64,000 bases of DNA from Carallia brachiata (GCA_021464245.1 JADCRB010000064.1:2177044-2241043), one strand, 5' to 3'. Counted from the first letter of the stretch, positions 48,198-63,753 are shown. The notes: generated from the sequence alone by a model not told the origin. Program-made: numbers and translations.

Positions 48198-48737
48198 TGT
48201 TAGAAATTGAAGTGTATTTTAAAAGGTTTAATTCCTATTTAATAGGAATTAGCCGTTATATGTCCGTTATTAGTCATTATGGCATTAGCCGTTTATGACC
48301 GTTGGGATTTATTCCTGTTGTTAATACACTTTATGTGCTATTAACACTCGACTAATATAAATATGACTCATCTTGTCTTCCTTGAGAGGCAATTTCCCAC
48401 CAACAATCTAAGGCATGCTACTGGATTAATCAAAAGATATGTTGTTTCTGTTGCCTCACTTGTGAAGTGCACACTAGTGAGAAGATCTGTCGTATCCTGG
48501 GAGGATAGCCGCCTGAGCCCGATGCACTGCGATTACTTGTCTGCGGGGGCGGAATCTATCCTTAAGGACAGTATTTTTGCACGCTTCAGATATGATATCA
48601 TTTCCTCTCAATTTATATTTATTTCAATATGATATAATTTATTTTTTGTTCTATGTTGTCTGTATAATTCCTTGATTATAACTCTACAATTCTAATTCTT
48701 CATTTATTTAAATATTTTGTGAATAATTTTTCCTACA
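48198..48737 (+). repeat. 5' LTR of the Copia derivative
   Basis: The LTR has a TATA box (TATAAAT, 48356-48362), so transcription should begin near 48385-48395. It contains an ATG frame of 89 codons (48363-48632) that is preserved in the other LTR. In the leader part, AGGATAGCCGCC (48502-48513) can pair with GGCGG plus CTATCCT (48548-48562), and a TCCTTAAGGA palindrome follows directly. Confidence 0.95.
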
Positions 48738-48754
48738 ATCTTAAGGATAGATTC
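48738..48754 (+). promoter_or_regulatory. Candidate atypical primer-binding region
   Basis: The position directly after the 5' LTR should hold the minus-strand primer site. A tRNA site would begin with TGG (complement of the CCA tail), but none is present. Instead CTTAAGGATAGATTC (48740-48754) is the exact complement of GAATCTATCCTTAAG inside the LTR (48552-48566). This is consistent with priming by the element's own RNA or by an internal tRNA fragment. Confidence 0.45.
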
Positions 48755-49439
48755 GATGTTAGAATCATTTTCGTGTGGTGTCTACTCTAAACAAGCTCGT
48801 TGTTGGTGGAATAAATCCTTATCTCTAAAATTTTCTATCTCAGTTTCTTTTGTCAATTGATATACACGAACTTGGGATTAGATATGACAATGCATGTCTT
48901 TTAAATTTTTTATCTTGAGCATGTTATTATGTGTGTATAGAACTATTACTTCAGTTCTTTCTACTTATGTGAAAAAAAAAAAAACAAAAAAAAAATGTTT
49001 AATTACAATTGTTACTTGGGGAATATATATATGACCCGTGTGATGCTCTTTTGTTTGGGCGTGGGGTTTGAAGACTGAGGATTGGCCTACTCATTAAAGC
49101 GAAGACAAGCGGTGAGTTTTAAGAGAAGTAGGTAAATTAGCCAAATGTGTTTTAAGTAAGGTTTTTGCGAACTTAAGATTTTAATTTTTGGTTTACGATA
49201 ATAGAATGTTGGATTTGCAGTTCTTGACATGATTATAAAATAGTATTTGTACATGTTGGAAATTGATCCCAAATTCGAGTTTAATATTTTTTTGAGTTTT
49301 GAAAATATTATTTTCATACCGTTGGACTAACAGAGTGTTACAGTTTATGGAAGAGAAAAAAAAAAAAGGTTGTGATATGGTCTTATAGACCCTCTATATT
49401 TGGATGATCCACTATATGGGAAGCGTACAATAATAAAAA

Positions 49440-49829
49440 ACTGAATTTTTATTCAGATGAGACTAAATCACCAAAAGGATTTGAGTTCACCTGTAAAGGT
49501 GGAGCAATGGCTCGAAAGCCTGATAAATAAATGAGTATTACTCAGTCTATCCTAGATTTCGAGTTTATAACCTTCGAGATGACTAATGTGGAGGCGAATT
49601 AGCTAAGAATGAATATTTCATTCTGTGTGAAACCGATATTATGAGTGTCGATGATCTGTGTAAGCCAAGCCTGTATTGCTCATACAAAAGCAAGATGAAT
49701 AATTGAATAGTAGACATATTTGTCTAACTCGTGAGATAGGTGAATAAGTTATATGTAATAAAGTGATCACTTGAGTTTGTGGTCAGAGATGAAATTGACT
49801 GATCCTCTGACTAAGTTATCAAGCGAGAA

Positions 49830-49835
<6 letters not shown>
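49440..49835 (+). pseudogene. Decayed Copia RNase H remnant
   Basis: Translation with stops and frame slips shows the order of a Ty1/Copia RNase H domain: SDETKS, a GF-FT-GGGA stretch, KPDK, then an EFIT-like block, ACIAHTK, and LTDPLTKL near the end. These match the usual SDETK-S-GY-F-LGGGA-W-S-KQ, STMEAEFIA and NLADPLTKGL landmarks. Several in-frame stops show it is not functional. The 5' part of pol is missing. Confidence 0.75.

Positions 49836-49863
<28 letters not shown>
49834..49863. repeat. (TA)n microsatellite inside the Copia element
   Basis: A TA dinucleotide run of about 30 bp follows directly after the RNase H remnant. Confidence 0.9.
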
Positions 49864-49869
<6 letters not shown>

Positions 49870-50460
49870 CGAGGGGAATGGGACATGCCTATGGAGAAAT
49901 GGTCAAGAGTGATGGGAACCCAACCTATGTGATAGGAGATCCCTTGAAGTAGGTTCATATGGGTAATAACAAGTCACTGATTGACCCAGTGTAAGCACTA
50001 TCAAATTACAAAGTCCCTTCCTATGGTGTGGATAGTGCGAAAATTCCGATGATTGAGGTTGAGTTATATACTCTTAATGAATTCTATAGCCCTTATGGGT
50101 GGTGTGTTACCGGAATGCACACTTGATATAATCAACTATATGAGAGTGGAGTGGGGCCGCTCCTATGAGATCTTAGGCATGATCTCTAGAGCTCTCATGA
50201 AAATAAACCAGGCATGCGCATGGCCTAACAGCGCCCAACTGCGTTAAACAGCATTATCTTAGAGAATATAATATGGTGGCAAGTTCACTGTTATTCATAA
50301 AAAAGTCATGGTTCATAGAAATTTTTTATTTCACCATACTTCTGAATATCACAACTTGTTCTCCTAATTTTTGGTTCATAGCTCAAAAGGCACCAAAAAT
50401 AATGTGTTATATTCTCATTGATTAATCTAGCAGAATTAACCTTTTAAAATAGCGGGGGAT

Positions 50461-51000
50461 TGTTGGAAATTGAAGTGTATTTTAAAAGGCTTAATTCCTA
50501 TTTAATAAGAATTAGCCGTTATATGTCCGTTGTTAGTCATTATGGCATTAGCCGTTTATGACCGTTGGGATTTATTCCTGCTGTTAATACACTTTATGTG
50601 CTATTAACACTCGACTAGTATAAATATGACTCATCTTGTCTTCCTTGAGAGGCAATTTCCCACCAACAATCTAAGGCATGCTACTGGATTAATCAAAAGA
50701 TATGTTGTTTCTGTTGCCTCACTTGTGAAGTGCACACTAGTGAGAAGATCTGTCGTATTCTGGGAGGATAGCCGCCTGAGCCCGATGCACTGCGATTACT
50801 TGTCTGCGGGGGCGGAATCTATCCTTAAGGATAGTACTTTTGCACGCTTCAGATATGTTATCATTTCCTCTCAATTTATATTTATTTCAATATGATATAA
50901 TTTATTTTTTGTTCTATGTTGTCTGTATAATTCCTTGATTATAACTCTACAATTTTAATTCTTCATTTATTTAAATATTTTGTGAATAATTTTTCCTACA
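50461..51000 (+). repeat. 3' LTR of the Copia derivative
   Basis: A direct copy of the 5' LTR, preceded by the polypurine tract AGCGGGGGAT (50451-50460). Here the leader palindrome is longer than in the 5' LTR: CTATCCTTAAGGATAG (50819-50834) is a perfect 16-bp palindrome, while the 5' copy has one mismatch. Confidence 0.95.
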
Positions 51001-51162
51001 AAAATTTTACTGAATTCAAAAAGAAAAAAATAGTACCAGTCTTTGACGAACTGTGCGTTTCCGCGTACATCCTAATGGTACGTTATGTAGTAGTCAAGGT
51101 GTTGCTCCTTTTTTATTCAATGAGAATATGAGATTCATTCATGGGATTCAGGTTGAAAGATC

Positions 51163-51381
51163 GTGGAAAAGGGCAGCAACGGTCAAGCCACCAGTACTTT
51201 CGGCCTTGGGTTGGTCTCCGCCGTGGTGCTGTTTGCTTTGCTGTGGACCGCAGTCCAGTTTGTTAGTTTGACGGCACCGCAGGCGAAAAAAGTGGTGCTC
51301 CATGAATGGCCTCAACGTAACGACAAAAGCCGCCGGACCCCACGTTTGGCTGTGCACCTTCCCATGAGTTTGTCCAGATAG
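51163..51381 (+). other. GC-richer open stretch, possible gene remnant
   Basis: Immediately beyond the Copia element, DNA at 51050-51380 is clearly richer in G+C than its surroundings. One frame without an ATG stays open for 72 codons and contains a hydrophobic segment (FGLGLVSAVVLFALLWTAVQ) followed by a basic tail. It has a stop just upstream and no obvious splice acceptor that makes it certain. It could be the last exon or relic of a small membrane protein. I do not recognise the family. Confidence 0.25.
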
Positions 51382-54300
51382 GAGGGGACCTGAGAAACTA
51401 GTTTTTCGAAGGGAAGGAAAAAATATTGAAATTATTTCGACCCTAAAAAAAATATATTGAAATTATTAAATACCCAAATAGCGAAGTTGGGTAGAGACTT
51501 TGTTTAGAATACAAAAAAACTCACCTCACAAGACAGTCTTCGAATTTTTGGGTTGAGGTTGATCTTTTGTTCGTTTATATCTTTATGCAACATCTTTCAT
51601 TAAGAGAACTTTTTATTGAAATACTACTGAATTTGAGATGGATTTCTCTAAAACCTAAACTACAGTATTGATCAGTCTTTGATTTATACATTGCGCTTAT
51701 ACTGGATATCCCTATTATAAGGGGAAGTTCAGGAACGAGAACTCAAACTCAGATTAATACTAAAAAAGATACGTTAAAACACTATTAAGATTTGATAGTT
51801 TTAATATAAAAAATCATAGTCCTAATTCTTGTAACATTAAGATTTGATATCTTCAATTTTAAAGCTCCATTATATCAATAAAAAAAAGGTTTGGAGAAGG
51901 ATCCTAGTATATCTTTTAATCTTTGTAGTATTAGGATTTAATATATTTAATGTAAAAACTTCTGTACTTGTAATACTAAGATTTGATTTTTTTAATATAA
52001 AAATTCATATAAAAACTAAGATTTTTAAGATTAGTGTCAATATGCTCTCATATTAATCCATCTTTAGAGGCCTAGACCCCCAATTCGAAAACGGGCTCAA
52101 AGTGGGGTGTAAAATTGTCTTCGGATGAACTAATCAGCATAACCTAGTTGGTCACGACGCCATGGGGGGAAATTAAAAAAGAAAAAAGTGAATACTCTAA
52201 TATCAGGATAATGGATTTTTGGATAATTTTGGGTTTCAACGTCAAGAAACTACTTGACTACCTCAATAAAGTTTGGAACCCCAATTACAGGTTTACGTCT
52301 CTAACTAGGGCACGTTTTGTGATTTGAATGATTGTCGACAGCCGGAGATCACTTCTATTCATTAGCTGGCATGGTATATTTTTTTTTAAAAAAAATGATA
52401 TGTCTCGCATCAAAATTTACCTATACAAACAGAATTCACATAAAAAAAATAGAAATAAGTATTATTAATTGGGAAAAAAAAAAAGTACACGCAACAACAA
52501 ATATTACCTGTCATTGCCAAGACAACACATTTCAAGGAAAATCCTCAAGCACCATTTATTTGAATTGAAAGCTGGAACATACTTTTTCCCGTGTCTCTTC
52601 GTTATTAACACAACGCCAATGAATGTAAAAATACATAAGAAATACACACAATGAAACTCTACTAAGAAGCCATGGCCCCAGCTATTGGGTCGTGACCTTC
52701 TTTATTTAGAAGAAGGCTTCGAAAATAAAGAGATTGCCGCTTTCTCGTGTCAGGGAGCAGTAACTCTTTATTATTACTGCGCAAAATTTTAGCTACAAAA
52801 TAATGATTTAAAAGGAAAAATAAAAAAAGCCATCCTTCTATTTTGGAGATTGACGCAATTTTGACTAAAGTGCAATTATTTGCTCCTAGACATCCATCCG
52901 ATTGAAACGTTGGAGGGCAGAATAATGAGTAGCAGACATACAAGATTGCCACTTGAAGTGAAACTCTACCTAATGGGATTTTCATATTTCAACAACAATT
53001 CTATTTACGACATGCGACGCCCATTTATTAAGACTTTCTTTTTTTTGGAACAATACTGTTTTGCTGTCAATACCAATCATCTTTCATATCCCACACGACA
53101 CGTTTTGTGCACATTAAAATTAATCTAAACCAAGGAATTCTTAAGATAAGAACCTTTTGACTGATTTGATGCTTTGGCTTCTTTTATATTTTTTTTTCCG
53201 AAAACATTGGCTGGACGGCGACAGGGGAGACAGGGCAGACGGGAGGAGAGAGAAAAAGAGAGGGGGAGAGTTCCACGAACTTTTATTTTTTTTTTAAAAA
53301 ATATTTTATATGTACAAATATTAAGATTAATGCATGATAAATATAAGAATAAATTTTTTTTAAAGATTTATATGCATTTGATTCAAATTTAATGTATAAT
53401 ATATAACATGTATATAAAGACTACAGTTGACGTGTAATATATAATATGTATATAAAAATTAAAATTAATGTGTGATAGACTTAAAATTAATTTATAATAT
53501 GTTAAAATGAAAAAAATTAAAAAAAATACAAAATTACCGTGTTACCCTACTTGCTAGCACCTGTCTGTCTAACAAAACTCTTTTTTTAATAAGAATTTAC
53601 TGAACAATAAATTATATAATAAAAATAATTAATTTCTCCTTTCTAAAGGTTGGTTATGGGGCGAAGTAAACAAATGAAATTAATAAGTATTTAACTAGCA
53701 TCATTCCCATGGAACGACAATTTTGCCATGTCCAATAAAAATCAAGCAAACTAAATCATGAAAACGTAGACGCCAAATCAGAACGAGATAGAATCAACCA
53801 TTTAGGGATGTTATTGGAAACTCAGATAAAGCAGTCAAATTATTGTTCTTAATTAATTAATTTATTAATCTAAATATATTTGTAAATCATCCGTGAGGAT
53901 TTAGGAAGCATCTCCTTCGACATTTAGAAGTTAAATAATTGGCTATGACAATAATAAGTTTATTCGGTTGTCATATCCAGCAAAGAAACCCAAGTCCGAG
54001 TAAATGATATTTGTTTAACAAAGGATCTGCATCTTTAAAATAAATAGAATTAATAAACATACACGCTAGCAAGTTATAGATTTTGACGAACTATAGTTGG
54101 ATACGAGAAAAGCTCGTTTATCTTATTATTACGAGGTTAGTGGGTCATCACTATAAGGCATAATTAAATAAAAATAATAACAAAAATCTAAATCTGAATA
54201 TATAGAAGTAATAACTAATAATTCTATGTTGTTGTTTAAAAAATTTTACGTACCCAAATTCATAAAAACTAAGAGTAGTACTCCACCACCATTTAGCGGG

Positions 54301-57300
54301 TGCGGACCACATGCATTCTTATTTACAATAATCGTTATTTTATAGAGAAGAATAAAAATGTAGAACTCTTTTTAGTGCTTCCAATTTCTTTTGATTAATT
54401 AATTCTTCAAAAAAATTTCACAATTTTACTAAAATAATTTTAAAATAATAATAAAATGATATAAATTATTAAATAATTAAATTTATTAAAAAAAGTAAAT
54501 TATTATTAGATTAAATTGTATCTTAACATTAAAATTAACTAGATAAAATTATATCACTAAAAATAATAGTTTAGTAGTAATTTATTATATTTTCTCCACG
54601 TCTGACCTATATTTGAGTTCCAGTGCTTGGGGTAACACTAACCTCCCATCCTCATTAAAACTTGCAGGTAGTACTAGTTCTAAAGTCATTAACCTGTGAT
54701 TAATTTGGAAGAATTATATTCGTACTTAATAATACTCAAATGATAGATTTACCCTTTTAAAAGTACTTAAATAAAGTATAATAATAATAGATATATTAAT
54801 TTTAATTTATAAATATTATGATTATCATACTTAAAAATATTTTTTAATAAAAAAATATAAATAAAATCATATAATAATACTCGATAAACCTGCTTTCTCC
54901 GAAAGTGCCGCGCCGCCAGAAGAGAATATAATGTAGTCTGTTTGTATTAGATAAGAAAGGCCATGACAGGTAAAAGCAGTAGAGCGGAGTTCATTCATGA
55001 ATGTCAGGACCAAATCAGACCAGGGCCACAATTATCTCGTCAACCAAATCAGGACGCCATTATTCATAATAAAAAAATAAAAATAATTAAAAATAAATCC
55101 AAATCACGACAACATTCAAACAACCTCATGGGCAGTCGTCTTTTTTTTTTTTTCATATTCCAACCACAACCCATATTTATTAATTAATTAATATAAACAA
55201 TACAATTATTTGTTTGGATTTCTGACTTTTTTTTGGTTTTGGTTGCCACGTTTGAAATTTTGAATAGGCCCCTTTTACTCCCTTCAAAAATTTGGACTCC
55301 CATTTTTGAATTCCAACGGTCGAAACTTCATGGAATCTCTTCTATCTCTCTCTCTAAGAAGGTTCCTCCCCCATTCCACTAATCCACTTGTTCGTCTTAA
55401 TTTATTTTATTCTTCAATATATTGGTATCTATTGTTGTCTCATGTCTGCCAATGCAAAGCTTACCCAGTAGAACATCATGCGACGATTCTAGTCAAATAA
55501 ATTGTTTTCGTGTAGTTAAAAATAACGACACTAAAATTTGAATTCGTTTTTGCATGTTTTAAAAACCATTCAATTAAAAGTCGATTGGTCTTATCAAATA
55601 ATATAGTAATAACAAGATTCTTATTAATTATGATTAACTATTATACCTAGGACATCCTAATCTCGTGGTGCTTATCTTCATATATACTATTGCAGTCTCT
55701 ACATCACTAAGCAAAATTCAATGAAGGCTACTTCTGTTTTTTTAGTCTATTTATCTTAACCGATCAAAGAAAGCTCACCTAAAATGTTAGAGAGGGGGAT
55801 GTACCTAAAGAAAAATTCAAATCTCTGCCTAAAGTGGTGGATGGCACAACTCTTTTTTTGACCCAAACTAAATCATTACATTAAATTACGCGATTCTGTA
55901 CGTAAATTCGATGCGAAAGTATTAAAAGCACCTGTATAAAAGCAGGAATGAAAGACGACAACAATGACCTACTGAAATGGTCATAAAGACCGCTGACGGG
56001 TACCTGCAGGTGGAGGGCACAACTCCAACAACATGGACTAAACGCCCACCACAATGAAGATTACTTTTTAGTGGCCACCGTTATGAAATAGGGTATAATA
56101 AAACAGAAGCAGCCAATCACAAACCTTCATTCACGAGAGCAACACTGGGTACCATACTATGTCCGTATGTGTTTTTGAGAGCACACTCATTCATGGGTTA
56201 GTTATCCTGTCCGTTTTTGAGAGCCTCCATACTATGTCCGTATGTGTTTTTTTTTTTTTTTGGGTTATGACTGGATATGTTTCTTACTCCTTATCGGCCA
56301 AAAAAAAAAAGGTGCATTTATTTATTATTAGTAAATTAACAACACTGCATTTATAAGTAAGAGGACAACAAAAATAGAATTATTACTGAATATCCTGTGC
56401 GCTCTTGTCTGAAATAGTATAGCTTTTCAGAGATATATATGATAAGAAAAAATATCGATGTTTCGAAATTTAGTATTTTAATTAATATATTGATTAAAAT
56501 TAAGATTGATATTTTTGAAATAACTAATAATTTTTAAAATACTTGTTATTTTTATATTTTTAAAAATTATTAATTTTATTTTAAAAATATTAATTTTAAT
56601 TTAAATTGAAATATCAAATGAGATACCAAATTTCAGGAGGTGCTTATATTATAAATATTGAAAGCAATATTTTTTGCAACAGAGATTGATAATCTACGCC
56701 AACTAGGCAAATATTCTTTGCTTCCATTGGGCTGGCTGGCGGGATTCCATTCCCGCCAGCACCAATTGCCCACCTAATAGGTTGGGGGCTTTTGGTATTT
56801 TGAGGGTGCAGTGCATTTCTGTGATGTTTGTAGGATCCGCTTTTCTTCTTTCCATTAACTCCATTTTTTGGTTACAAAGGAGAGCTAAGAGACCCAATTA
56901 AAAACAAAGACTTGTTCTAAAACGTGTCATGGCGTGGCCAGTGCACACCATGCTAACTTTGTACTAAAAAAAAAAAAGGATCCCACTATGTGCACAGACA
57001 AAATAAGACGGGAAAGAGACGAGAAAATTTTTTTGTACAATAAATTGATTTATTTGTGCAATAAAATACTTAATTTCTGCAACAAAAAAATAAATAAAAA
57101 AATACTTTCAAATTTTATTGTAATAACTCAACATTTAGTTTCATAAGTAAACTAACTAATTATACAAATAAATTTTTTTTTCTTCTACCCATCCACCTTT
57201 TTACCGTCCACCTACATTTATATAAAAAAAAAAAGACATGGATAACCTACTAGTATCCCATTTCAATAAATCAACAAGATATATTTTTTTTTATTTCTAT

Positions 57301-57550
57301 ACTACTAAATAAGAGTAACTTTGTTTATTTTCCAATATAGCTAGAATATCACAATTCACAACTAATTGTTAACATAGATGACATTGCATCGCATCTTTTT
57401 TGATCGATCAAAATAATGATCCGTCTAATGGATTAAATCATAAATCCATCTAATGGTTTAAATCACATATTTGTTGGTATAAAAATAGTCAAATTCCAGG
57501 AAACTCATTGTTAAAATGACAAAAAAAAAAAAAAACGTGACTATTTGACG
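51382..57550. other. Large gene-free AT-rich spacer
   Basis: Over 6 kb without a supported gene. It holds A/T homopolymers, an AT-rich MITE relative at about 54420-54500, and a 24-bp direct duplication starting CATACTATGTCCGTATGTGT at 56153 and 56228. A perfect GC-rich hairpin lies at 56735-56760. Candidate frames are short and lack family features. Confidence 0.45.
56735..56760. repeat. Perfect 10-bp GC-rich hairpin
   Basis: GCTGGCGGGA (56735-56744), a 6-base loop, and TCCCGCCAGC (56751-56760) form a perfect inverted repeat in an otherwise AT-rich spacer. No T-run follows and the function is unknown. Confidence 0.7.
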
Positions 57551-57577
57551 CTCTCTCTCTCTCTCTCTCTCTCTCTA
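57551..57577. repeat. (CT)n microsatellite in the beta-glucosidase promoter
   Basis: A CT run of about 27 bp lies roughly 45 bp upstream of the TATA box of the beta-glucosidase gene. Confidence 0.85.
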
Positions 57578-57620
57578 GCCTGTTTTTGACTGCTTTCTTT
57601 TTCTCATAATTTGCCATCTC

Positions 57621-57628
57621 TATATAAA
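57621..57628 (+). promoter_or_regulatory. TATA box of the beta-glucosidase gene
   Basis: TATATAAA lies about 207 bp upstream of the start codon. That predicts a transcription start near 57650-57660 and a leader of about 180 bases. The preceding CT tract adds to a credible plant core promoter. Confidence 0.6.
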
Positions 57629-57834
57629 GAGGGGGGGCAATGTGTAAGCTGCCACTACCCATTAGACGAACGGTGAAACAAAAAATCAACCATAATAACT
57701 TCCCCTTCTTCTGCTTTCCCTCCTTCTCATCACAAAACAAAAGACAAAAGACTTCCTCTTCTTCTTCTTCGGTCATTAATTCAGTTAGCTAGCTAGCTCG
57801 CTATCAAGCAAGCATTGATTTACATATATTGGCT

Positions 57835-61228
<3,394 letters not shown>

Positions 61229-62957
61229 ATATATTGCATATGAGGTTTTGATCTACCTTACAACATCAAAAAACTTGATGGGATCATCAGAAGATGGAGC
61301 AACATTGTGTGCATATATAAGTGGGAAATCATTTCTCCTTAATCAGACGTGTATTATGATTTTTTAATTATTTTATTCTTCCAAGGGTAGATTAGAGAAA
61401 TGCCAATTCAACCAACATGGCTGGTCCCTGGTCAAAATTGTTGTCTATGGCTGGTCTAAATTGTTGTGTTGCTTTGTTTGATTGAATTTTTCTTCGTTCG
61501 CTTCTTCCTTCCTGAAAGAGGAAGAAACAGTTACCGAAATTGGATGTAATACCCACAGTATTTTATTAAAAAAATTATTTATTCAGTCTTGAAATGAGAT
61601 ATATGATCTATGGACATTAGTTTTTTTTAATATATTTGCACTTTAGAGTCAGATAGTCTAACAGTTACAAAATGGAGAGGTGAGGATATGAGCAGAAATT
61701 AAATCTTACCCATGAAATTAAGTATATTATCTCAATTATTTTAACTAAATTGAAATTCTCGCTAATTTTTTTAATGTGGCAAAGATTGATACACTACGAA
61801 GGACTTTGTATGGACCCATTTTCTCATATTTATCATCAGTTCGAGGCAACCTGTGTAATATGTGGCTTTACGGCATTAGCTTATGATAGTGATTTGTTAA
61901 TATATCCATTTGGGGGGAGAAAAAATTCAACAAATCCTGCAAAACATGTACTCCTGGATTGATTTTCATTTTATGCCCCCCCCCCCCCCAAAAAAAAGAA
62001 CACATATATTAAAGAATAATTATGTTTGTTGACCCCAGCAAATGAAACATCCTGTTAAAGCAAAGCAATCCAATCAACAGGAAAAGATTGGTAGACAGAA
62101 TTCATATTGATGCCTCTGAATTTGTTAAATCAATAATATTCAAACTTGCCCAATTTCTTTTTCTTGCATAAATGGCTCCACGATCTTCTTTTTCTTGTTA
62201 TCAAGTATCGGGGACATTCGGGTCATCTACAAACCACAGTAGAGTATCCACAGTCCTCTTCTTACATGCATTTGCTGCACAAAATTCTGTTAGCTCATTT
62301 TAAAAATTGTATGAGTTAGGGATACGTTGTCAAATTGGAACGTGCAGACAAAAAAATGTTCCAGACAATGCGGGAAGAGAGGCGGAGACTGTAAGAATGG
62401 AAATACTTCTGAGTACTCAATAAAAAATATATGATAAATACGTAATAAACCGAATTATTAAATAATAAAAAATATATTGAACTCAAAAATTATAAAAAAT
62501 AAAATATTAAATATTATTAAAATAATTAAATAATATTTTATATATTTCATTAAATATGTTTAAATTAGTCTTGCTGCTCAAAAAATGGGCGAGGCAGAAA
62601 AAAGGTGAGGATATTAATCTATGCTGAACCGACAGCTTTCACACGTGCAATAGGTCCACACAAGTGCGAATTGTCCGCCAGAGATGTAGCCACCATTTGT
62701 GTACGTAAAAACACTGGACCCCACCGTTTTATTTTTGTTTTGATGCTCAACAACAAGCCTGGAAGAAGACAGGATCAATGGCCTGTGGCAAGAGCACGCG
62801 GGGCCGGGCGCAAATAACAACACCTGGTTCAGCATTCGGACTCGCGTGCTACGGCCTACGTGGGTGGTCCAAGAGGTACCCAAATGGGCCTGAGGGTGTA
62901 GGCCCGAAGTTCAGTCATTTATAGGTTAATGCTTTGTGACCAAAAAAAACAAAAAAG
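61229..62957. other. Spacer downstream of the beta-glucosidase
   Basis: The first ~350 bases are probably the beta-glucosidase 3' UTR. A C-run followed by an A-run occurs at 61977-61997. AT-rich MITE-like DNA is at about 62400-62570. At 62620-62900 the DNA is GC-richer with a CACGTG-type word (ACACGTGC, near 62640), but no gene is recognisable. Confidence 0.4.
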
Positions 62958-63150
62958 ACCAATACCCGTTGGTTCAAACAGTAAAAAACTTGTTTCCCTC
63001 AAATAAGATTTTGAGTTCGAATCTTATAAGTGGAGAAAATAGGTGCTGAGAGAGTTTTAATCCCATTTCATGGACCTACCCAACTCGTACTGGATTAATC
63101 GAGATCCAATTAAACTTCAAACTTCGAAATTTCAGACAAAAAAAAAAAAA
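62958..63150 (+). mobile_element. SINE-like element
   Basis: The segment has a tRNA-like internal promoter: an A-box-like TGGTTCAAACAG (near 62970) and a B box GAGTTCGAATCTT (63012-63024). It is followed by AACTCGTACTGGATTAATCG and an A-rich tail at 63137-63152. This arrangement fits a plant tRNA-derived SINE. An A-rich GACCAAAA.. word in front resembles the tail flank, so the target duplication is ambiguous. Confidence 0.55.
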
Positions 63151-63299
63151 CAAAAGACAGAAAAGAGGCTTCAGGACGAAAACTCGTCGAATTCCCAATC
63201 AAAGCCCACCCCAAGATATTAGCTTAGTTGTAGCAAATCCCATTAATAAATAAAGATATTACAAGACCAAAAAAAAAAAAAATATATATATATATATTA

Positions 63300-63460
63300 C
63301 AACTGTTCATCAGAAGACACCTTAATAGTTAAAATTTAAAATTTCTCTTCTAAAGGTTTTTGGTTCAAATCTTGAAATGCTAGGAAAGAGATTTATGAGA
63401 TGAGAGAGATATCTTTATTATGTACATGACCCAACAAACTTTCTAATAGATAAAAAAAAA
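63300..63460 (+). mobile_element. Second, weaker SINE-like segment
   Basis: A B-box-like GGTTCAAATCT (63363-63373) follows an A-box-like ACCTTAATAGTTAAAA, and an A-run is at about 63452-63461. The spacing resembles the neighbouring SINE, but the match to tRNA-type boxes is weaker. Confidence 0.3.
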
Positions 63461-63700
63461 ATAGAGATATTAAAACTCATATCCCAAGCCTTCGCAACAT
63501 CCTGGTGACTAAAATTTTTGACTTTCATTTTGAAATTCTTATATTTTGATTCTAAAAAGAGATATGAGATTTATGAAAATAAAAAAAAAGTTATTTTTAT
63601 TATATAACTCAAATCTACTGACTTTTCGATGAACAAAAAAAGAAAGAAAAGGAAAAAAAAAACTCAAATCCAATTAACAAACAAGGGGGGAATAGAATAC

Positions 63701-63702
<2 letters not shown>

Positions 63703-63753
<51 letters not shown>
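63703..63753. repeat. (AG)n microsatellite
   Basis: An uninterrupted AG run of about 51 bp lies near the right end of the window, the longest dinucleotide repeat here. Confidence 0.95.

Larger units (their letters stand above)
48198..51000 (+). mobile_element. Ty1/Copia LTR retrotransposon, internally deleted
   Basis: Two direct 540-bp LTRs (48198-48737 and 50461-51000) start TGTT and end CTACA, and are flanked by the 5-bp target duplication AAAAT (48193-48197 and 51001-51005). I count about 11 differences between the LTRs (about 2%), so the insertion is young. The internal part is only 1723 bp. It keeps a decayed Copia RNase H tail at about 49440-49835 and a polypurine tract AGCGGGGGAT just before the 3' LTR. 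Gag, protease, integrase and reverse transcriptase are gone, so the copy is non-autonomous. No TGG-type primer binding site follows the 5' LTR; see findings. Confidence 0.95.
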
